Source: a virus
DNA: 25,503 nucleotides
Reading direction: 5' to 3' (one strand)
Virus record (IMG/VR): IMGVR_UViG_3300002835_000987
Coordinates: 1-25,503 of that record
Translations under genes and position numbers: made by a program
The notes under the pieces: generated by a model
The model's input: only the letters and a program-made list of their open reading frames with translations
What the model was told of the DNA's origin: nothing
The model's database searches: none
Shown here: one piece after another, positions 20,901 through 25,503 of the stretch
Layout of the letters: every line of letters starts with the position of its first letter
Numbering within the stretch: position 1 is the stretch's first letter

Positions 20901-23065
20901 GTTAGAGTGCCAACCGATGTAATATTTGGTTGAGCAGCAGTTGTCACTGTACCGGCAGTAGTTGCGCTTGTAGCAGCGCCAGATAGGGCACCGACAAACG
21001 TAGTTGCAGTAATAGAGTTGTTTGATAGATTAGCAGTTAGGCCAGTACTTGTTAATTCTGCTACATTGCCTGTTGCTGCATTTGCAAAAACAATGAAGTT
21101 ATTTCCTGTACCTGCGGCTACATTGATGTTATCTGCAACGTTAGCATACGCAACGTTCAAGTTACTAACACGAGTAGTAGATGTTACTGTCAATGGAGCA
21201 GTACCAGTTGCTACGTTTGAGGTTAATGTACTTGCGACAACCGCAGTAGTTGCATTTAAATTGCCAACGTTAGCATTTGCGGTTACTGCAACTGAGCTTA
21301 GTGTACCAACACTAGTGATATTTGGCTGTGCTGCTGTTGTTACTGTGCCGGCGGTAGTAGCTGCACCACTTAATGCACCAACGAATGTAGTTGCAGTGAT
21401 GGAGTTATTTGATAAGTTAGCGATAAGACCTGTACTTGTTAGTTCTGCAATATTGCCTGATGCTGCGTTTGCAAAAACAATGAAGTTATTTCCTGTTCCG
21501 GCAGCTACACTCATCAAATCAGAGACATTTGCTTGAGCAACATTCAAGTTTGCAACACGAGTAGTCGAAGTGACTGTTAATGGAGCAGTACCAGTTGCTA
21601 CGTTTGAGATTAAAGTACTTGCAGTAATGTTGCCGGCTGTTGCAAAGTTGCCTGATGTAGTTGTGCCGGTAACTCCTAATGATGTTAGTGTGCCAACTGA
21701 TGTAATGTTTGGTTGAGCAGCAGTTGTTACAGTACCCGCTGTAGTGGCACTTGTTGCAGCACCAGACAGAGCGCCTACAAACGTAGTTGCAGTGATAGAG
21801 TTGTTTGATAAATTAGCAGTAAGACCTGTGCTTGTTAATTCTGTTACGTTACCTGTCGCCGCATTTGCAAAGATAAGGAAGTTATTTCCCGTTCCAGCCG
21901 CTACACTGATGAAGTCGGCAACGTTTGCATAATTAACATTTAGGTTTGCAACACGAGTTGTACTCGTGACTACGAGTGGAGCAGTGCCGGTTGCAACGTT
22001 ACTAATCAATTGGGGTGTAGTTACGTTTGCAGATGCAAGAACTTGCGCTGTTCCTAGATTACCTAGGTTAGCGTTACTAGTTGTACTGATGACACCGACA
22101 ACGGTAAGTCCAGTAGTAGTAAAGTTAGCTCTTGCAGTACCGTTTACAAATACAGATACGTTACCAGCAGCAGCAGGAATGCTTACGTTTGAGTTACCGT
22201 TTGCTAATGAACCAACTAAGTTACCAGCAGTTATGTTTCCGGTAACTGCTAATGCGCCGGAGATGTTTGATCCAATAGAAGTTACGACCATTGTGGTAGT
22301 ACCAGCAATCACAATATTTAGATTGCCGCCAGCATCACTGATGTTAGCATAACTGGTGCCATTTAAAATTCTAGTATTTGCTAATGCAGATACATTAGTA
22401 AGATTGCTGCCGTCTCCGTAGAAGAAGTTAGCATTTACAATATTAGCGTTAGCGTTGCCTGTAATATTAGCAGATGCAGCAGAGATCGCAGCAGTGGCGT
22501 TTACATTCCCTGCATTAACATTTGCCGTTACATTTGCATTAGTGGTTACGTTTAGGTTACCAGTAACATTGGCATTGGCATTTACTACTAACGTATTACT
22601 AATTATATTGTTGGATATTAAATTGGCTGTAGTAGATATATTACCTGTAAAACTAGCAGTGTTCCCGTTAATCTGTGCGTTAACATTTACTGTTTGAGCA
22701 GTCAATGTACTTGATAATTGTAAGTTAGCAACTCCTGTAATAGTTGACGGGAGGTTGATGACAAGAGGGGTAGAGCCTTGCGTTACAACTGCTAGTGGTC
22801 CAGGTGTTCCGGCTCCGGCAGAAAGATTTAAAGTAGTACTTTCTGCTCTAACTTGCGCAATATTAGCACTGATAATAACGTTTCCAGTAGGAGAGTTAAC
22901 TGTAGTACCAGTGCCTGGAACTCTGTTAACTGACAACACTGCCTGTTCTTGCAAGCCAGAAAATAATTCTGTAAAGTTTTCTTGTACCTTTTGGAATGCT
23001 GTTCTGATTGCATCCGCATTTGGATCATCCGGGAAACTACCAAAATCTATATTTTTTTGGGCCAT
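17978..23065 (-). CDS. Giant repetitive tail fibre protein
   Basis: 1695 aa, extremely rich in Ala, Asn, Thr, Val, Gly and Ser with almost no charge, as in long fibrous phage adhesins. Residues 1-40 (NIDFGSFPDDPNADAIRTAF, then QKVQENFTELF) form a likely baseplate-anchoring end. The shaft has at least eight (A/N)AQPN(I/V)TSVG repeats and three tandem copies of a ~130-aa unit (SNVATGTAPL...GNNF...ANLSNNSITATTFVGALSG). Near residues 1330-1480 is a globular insert (YFGPTAAVSYDVSLERYRGN; EKMRVASTGNVGI), the common GNVGI fibre motif. The last 100 residues (IALGLTQGTAVAL to DWYTVGATFA) form a beta tip. No S74 peptidase motif was seen. Late-type box and AGGAT ribosome site precede it. Confidence 0.85.
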   Translation of the reverse strand: MAQKNIDFGSFPDDPNADAIRTAFQKVQENFTELFSGLQEQAVLSVNRVPGTGTTVNSPTGNVIISANIAQVRAESTTLNLSAGAGTPGPLAVVTQGSTPLVINLPSTITGVANLQLSSTLTAQTVNVNAQINGNTASFTGNISTTANLISNNIISNTLVVNANANVTGNLNVTTNANVTANVNAGNVNATAAISAASANITGNANANIVNANFFYGDGSNLTNVSALANTRILNGTSYANISDAGGNLNIVIAGTTTMVVTSIGSNISGALAVTGNITAGNLVGSLANGNSNVSIPAAAGNVSVFVNGTARANFTTTGLTVVGVISTTSNANLGNLGTAQVLASANVTTPQLISNVATGTAPLVVTSTTRVANLNVNYANVADFISVAAGTGNNFLIFANAATGNVTELTSTGLTANLSNNSITATTFVGALSGAATSATTAGTVTTAAQPNITSVGTLTSLGVTGTTTSGNFATAGNITASTLISNVATGTAPLTVTSTTRVANLNVAQANVSDLMSVAAGTGNNFIVFANAASGNIAELTSTGLIANLSNNSITATTFVGALSGAATTAGTVTTAAQPNITSVGTLSSVAVTANANVGNLNATTAVVASTLTSNVATGTAPLTVTSTTRVSNLNVAYANVADNINVAAGTGNNFIVFANAATGNVAELTSTGLTANLSNNSITATTFVGALSGAATSATTAGTVTTAAQPNITSVGTLTSIGVTGNITSGNANLGNLARANFFQGDGSLLTNISVSTGSFIINGTSEVRVDNNSNVRITSGGTANVLVVTNAGANIAGYANVTGNITAGNISATSLAGNLTTAAQPNVTSVGTLTGLNVSGVSNLGPNSNVIITGGVANAFLRTNGSGNLTWDTATLVPAQGANSQVIFNDGGSTYAGNANLTFNKTSGTLSAGAVTVTGNVGAGNITATNITGTLTTAAQPNITSVGSLTSLAIDTTLNVTGNANVGNLGTARVLATANVTAPQLISNVATGTAPFIVTSTTQVANLSVATAGSATTAGSATTAGTVTTNAQPNITSVGTLTTLLVSGTISAGNVSVTTGTITSNLFSGNGANLTNLTGANVTGTVANATFATSAGSATTAGSATTAGTVTTNAQPNITSVGTVTGLTVGNVTANIVFGNGTINATGNANVGNLGTATAIITTGNITTINSGLLQNGTSNVVVTAAGGNVNLGVAGTTRITATSTGANVTGTLGVSGNANVGNLGTAQVLATANVTAPQFISNVSTGTAPLVVTSTTQVANLNAATAGSATTATSATNAAAVLNNVRSTGTYYPAFISATANGNYALNSNTAFSANLANGGLTATTFVGNVIGNLSKSDGTNFVTTITPSTVSGAYFGPTAAVSYDVSLERYRGNITTYTEVLNGDQLGEINFRGWDGFSPNTAASITSIVDATYTSGSGSAPGAIVFNTANAAQGGVPTEKMRVASTGNVGIANTNPGHTLSVTGTLSASGNANVGNLGTARVLATANVTAPQLISNVATGTAPFIVTSTTQVANLSVATAGSATSATTAGTVTTAAQPNITSVGTLTSLAVSGNVTTAFITASGNITAAGNTISGANIVATGYHIRSVETGIIALGLTQGTAVALTKEINVVSTVVPLLNTGVKLPVATPGMIITITNTSANALSVWPNTGADINGGTVNTAYSHSAGATLQYVAPTSTDWYTVGATFA
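18492..20180 (-). repeat. Long-range direct repeat within the fibre gene
   Basis: 18506-18547 and 20036-20077 are identical over 42 nt, and 18561-18610 and 20091-20140 over 50 nt. The offset is exactly 1530 nt (510 codons). They encode TANVTAPQLISNVATGTAPF-type segments. Confidence 0.75.
20898..22017 (-). repeat. Three tandem ~390-nt repeats in the fibre gene
   Basis: Three similar units at about 21683-22017, 21296-21617 and 20898-21229. They encode SNVATGTAPL, then VAAGTGNNF, then ELTSTGL, then NSITATTFVGAL, then AAQPNITSVGTL in the same order, with substitutions mostly in the spacer residues. Confidence 0.75.
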
Positions 23066-23094
23066 GTATTAACATCCTACTATTAGTCTTACTG

Positions 23095-23102
23095 TATTTA
23101 TC
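23095..23102 (-). promoter_or_regulatory. Late-type promoter box GATAAATA for the fibre gene
   Basis: The minus strand reads GATAAATA between the terminator and the fibre ATG (23065), 29 nt away, with ribosome site AGGAT in between. Confidence 0.55.
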
Positions 23103-23126
23103 GTTCTGGATTCATTTACAACTGGC

Positions 23127-23160
23127 AAAAAAATAGCCGGAAACTAGCCCGGCTATTTTA
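23127..23160 (-). terminator. Rho-independent terminator
   Basis: AAAATAGCCGG (23130-23140) pairs with CCGGCTATTTT (23149-23159) around an 8-nt loop. On the minus strand the stem is followed by seven T. It ends transcription of the 774-aa gene just before the fibre promoter. Confidence 0.85.
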
Positions 23161-23178
23161 ATTATTGAAGTATTATTA

Positions 23179-25503
23179 TTACTTTTTGATTCCTGCAAGA
23201 GTTGCCCAATCCTTAGGACTGTCAATCATGCGATCATCTTGACCTGCAATAACAGGAATTGTTGTTTGACCAGTTGACTTAGGCTTGTTTAAGCCACCGG
23301 CAATTACTTTAGTCATAAAGTCAATGTCTTGTTGAAATGAAGCGTCTGTTCCTTTACCAGGACCAGAACCTACTTGATTTGCCCACTCATCAACCTTTTC
23401 TCTCTTGTCTTTCTTGTCATCATATTCGATGTCTTTCTTTACTTTTTCGCCGGCTTTTTCTGCTTTGTCATCGTCTTTACCTTTATGACCTTCGTCATGT
23501 TCGATATCCTTAGCGACTTTCTTAGCAGCCTTTTCAGCTTTGTCATCTTCTTCTGATTGTGATTCTTCTGCAATGAACGAAAGCTTTCTGAAAAGATTAG
23601 CGAACGATTCAGCAACAGTTTCCTCTTCTTCGTCATCAGATTCTTGAACAGCTTGATCGCTCATTCCGTCTTCTATGTCTTGACCGGCATCAGCTTTAGC
23701 AAGTGATGCATTTGCAGCAGCATTGCCCTGCGTATCATTTGATGAGTTATCGGCACCTGAGTCTGGAGCATTAGCTTCAGAAACTTCAAATTCCATTTGG
23801 TCTTCTGACTCTACTTCGTCAACTACTTCTTTTGAACCACATGAGTGACCAGCTTCCATCATCCCACCGCATTCGTTGCATGATTGTTCATTGGCAGGTT
23901 GATCATAATCACTGCATTCGCAGTCGCCGTCACATCCGCAATCTTTCTTGCTAGTTTCTTCATGATTACCATAAAGCTGTTCTTCGTCGCCTTCTTCGTC
24001 TGCATAGTCTTCTGCGCCATCAGATTGAATGCCTGATAATTTCTGCATCAAGCCCATCATACCATCATGACCGTCCACTACACCAATGTCTACGCCGCCT
24101 GCACCAATTTCGTCTGGTGCACCATGTGAAGGTTGAACTGACATTGCACTTGAATGTGTATCTGCATTGTCATCACCGAAGAGACCGAGACCTGCGTTCT
24201 TTACAAATGCAAGAAGATGTTCTGCTTCTGCATCTTGTGCAGTAATAGTCACTGAGTCAGGTGCATTTTCTTGGCCTTTTGAGATTGATACCGAAAGACC
24301 TTCGTTTAGTAAGTCATTAAGTTGGCTATCCCATGATTCAAACGCATATTCATTCACTTTAGCATCGTATCCTGTACGATCGGTGAATGTCTTGCCACCT
24401 ACTGAGAACTTGCCGCCCTTTGGAGTCTTTGCAAGAGCAGCAGTGAATGCATTTCCTTCATCAAATTCAGCTTCCATAGCAGGCATTGCTGCGCTTGCCA
24501 TACCAGGAACTGTTGCTGCTGGCATTGCAGGAGCAGTTTCATATACGCCCTGACCATAGCACTCATCAAGACCATCTTTGTATCCAGCGTGATAAGCACG
24601 AGCTTCTTCAAGATCATCATAATGCTTGATACGATTCGCAGCGCCACGCAATCCATCAGCGCGGCCTTCATGACGAGCAGCAGCAATACGGCCATTCATG
24701 CCTTCTTTAACTGGTGCTTTCTTTTTGTCGGCTGCTGCCTTCTTCATTGGTTCTTTCTTGTTGCCATCCTTGTCGATATCAAGGAAATCTGGCTTTGCTT
24801 TCTTATTCATAGTTTTTCCTTCTAATGTTGTTGGACTACGGCCAGCGCCTAAGCCAGCTCCCTTAGTATCTACGCCAGCAGATGATGGAAGATCGCCCTC
24901 TTTAACTTTTTTCTTATTCTTGTTGTCAAGCATGCCGCGCTTATTAGCAGTTGCCCATGCAATATCTTCTGCTTCGCCTTTTGACTTGCCTAATTTCTTT
25001 TCAGACTTTTCAATGTGCTTGACCATGCGATCAACCTTTTTACCTTCTTTCATGCCAACAGCCTGTTTAGCTTTGTCTGCCATACGACCCATAAATGATT
25101 TTTGTTGTGGTCGTTCTATCGCTTTGTTGGAGATATCATTTGCTGATTTGGCTGCTTTCTGATCGGCATGATACTGCTGCCATAGTTGTAATCCTAATTT
25201 AATCGGGTCTTCGTTGTAATTCCAAGTAGATTTTAACTGTTCAAGTTTCTTACTCATCTGGGGTAAGCTACCGACAACTCCGCTGTTTTCTTGCTGACGG
25301 ATTCTATCGTAAATTTTATAAATCTCTTTGGCCAATTCTTCTTTAGAGCCGCTAGCAGATGATTCTTCTTGCATTGCTTGTTGACCTGCCTGCATTTGAT
25401 TTGGGTTAGGTTGACCAGCAGCAGTAGCCTGCGGCTGTTGTCCGGGCTGAGTTGGTACAACAATCTGAGCTTTACCTTGTGCTGCTAAATCAGTCAATGC
25501 TTT
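23179..25503 (-). CDS. Large acidic/Lys-rich mosaic phage protein, 5' end off the window
   Basis: The frame is open to the window edge (774 codons present); a TTG at 25497 is possible but the frame continues upstream, so the start is probably outside. Residues are numbered from that TTG. The order is: Gln/Ala/Pro-rich start; basic block VDRMVKHIEKSEKKLGKSKG (155-174) to AWATANKRGML; DFLDIDKDGNKKEP (237-250), a DxDxDG loop; NGRIAAARHEGRADGLRGAA; a middle acidic region; a Cys cluster (520-553: CxC, CxC, CxxC and one more); two DKAEK..KDIE repeats; and C-terminus DWATLAGIKK. I recall several of these blocks from marine phage proteins, but no function is known. A head-core or structural role is a guess. 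No membrane segment. Confidence 0.65.
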   Translation of the reverse strand, partial: KALTDLAAQGKAQIVVPTQPGQQPQATAAGQPNPNQMQAGQQAMQEESSASGSKEELAKEIYKIYDRIRQQENSGVVGSLPQMSKKLEQLKSTWNYNEDPIKLGLQLWQQYHADQKAAKSANDISNKAIERPQQKSFMGRMADKAKQAVGMKEGKKVDRMVKHIEKSEKKLGKSKGEAEDIAWATANKRGMLDNKNKKKVKEGDLPSSAGVDTKGAGLGAGRSPTTLEGKTMNKKAKPDFLDIDKDGNKKEPMKKAAADKKKAPVKEGMNGRIAAARHEGRADGLRGAANRIKHYDDLEEARAYHAGYKDGLDECYGQGVYETAPAMPAATVPGMASAAMPAMEAEFDEGNAFTAALAKTPKGGKFSVGGKTFTDRTGYDAKVNEYAFESWDSQLNDLLNEGLSVSISKGQENAPDSVTITAQDAEAEHLLAFVKNAGLGLFGDDNADTHSSAMSVQPSHGAPDEIGAGGVDIGVVDGHDGMMGLMQKLSGIQSDGAEDYADEEGDEEQLYGNHEETSKKDCGCDGDCECSDYDQPANEQSCNECGGMMEAGHSCGSKEVVDEVESEDQMEFEVSEANAPDSGADNSSNDTQGNAAANASLAKADAGQDIEDGMSDQAVQESDDEEEETVAESFANLFRKLSFIAEESQSEEDDKAEKAAKKVAKDIEHDEGHKGKDDDKAEKAGEKVKKDIEYDDKKDKREKVDEWANQVGSGPGKGTDASFQQDIDFMTKVIAGGLNKPKSTGQTTIPVIAGQDDRMIDSPKDWATLAGIKK

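Noticed and set aside
20898-22017. CRISPR array or diversity-generating retroelement in the fibre repeats
   Set aside because: Units are ~390 nt, in frame and coding, with no short spacers. No reverse transcriptase and no template/variable repeat pair with adenine-biased changes is seen.
18066-23072. Many long plus-strand open frames opposite the fibre gene (for example 19377-20048 and 21018-21536)
   Set aside because: They follow the minus-strand repeats, encode low-complexity Val/Pro/Ala/Leu-rich peptides, lack ribosome sites, and are explained by biased codon use of the fibre gene.

Overview
The window looks like part of an AT-rich, T4-like myovirus genome, probably from an aquatic host. 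The evidence is a T4 gp44-type clamp loader, a gp31/GroES-type co-chaperonin, PhoH, a three-TM-family holin with a GH19 endolysin, and a run of very large tail or fibre proteins with marine-myovirus-style motifs. Seven genes also carry upstream copies of a NATAAATA box, close to the T4 late-promoter consensus TATAAATA. All these calls come from reading motifs; no database search was run and the host cannot be named. Every gene except phoH lies on the minus strand, so transcription runs from high to low coordinates.

Layout, in transcription order. At 25503-23179 there is a long, acidic, Lys-rich mosaic protein (its 5' end is outside the window), closed by a strong terminator. At 23065-17978 there is a 1695-aa repetitive tail fibre, then a 52-aa basic peptide and a GH19 endolysin (17783-17160). 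At 17152-13316 there are two virion proteins built of Ig-like and shared beta modules. At 13312-11473 there are four small or unknown genes, one of which is a cut-off piece of bacterial DNA polymerase III alpha (DnaE). At 11469-9155 come the GroES-like protein, a small membrane protein, the clamp loader and two conserved unknowns. phoH (8366-9142, plus strand) converges on these at a shared bidirectional terminator. At 8191-6539 there are two unknown conserved genes and the holin. At 6500-3405 sit dnaJ and clpA, followed by several unknown genes, a histone-H1-like (Hc1-type) peptide, a nucleotidyltransferase fusion and a GT-A glycosyltransferase that runs off the low end.

How the genes fit together: the phage brings partner proteins for three host chaperone machines. 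DnaJ would work with host DnaK, the GroES-like protein with host GroEL, and ClpA (which keeps an IGF ClpP-docking tripeptide) with host ClpP. None of the core machines is present in the window. Holin and endolysin supply lysis, and the fibre and Ig-like proteins supply adsorption. The clamp loader serves replication and, in T4-like phages, late transcription.

Two promoter classes can be read. One is the NATAAATA late-type box, in front of structural and several other genes. The other has a -35 TTGA(C/A)(A/T), exactly 17 bp, an AT-rich -10, and exactly 6 nt to the start codon. It occurs before dnaJ, the small membrane protein and the DnaE fragment, and would give leaderless mRNAs. Several inverted repeats sit on or next to these promoters.
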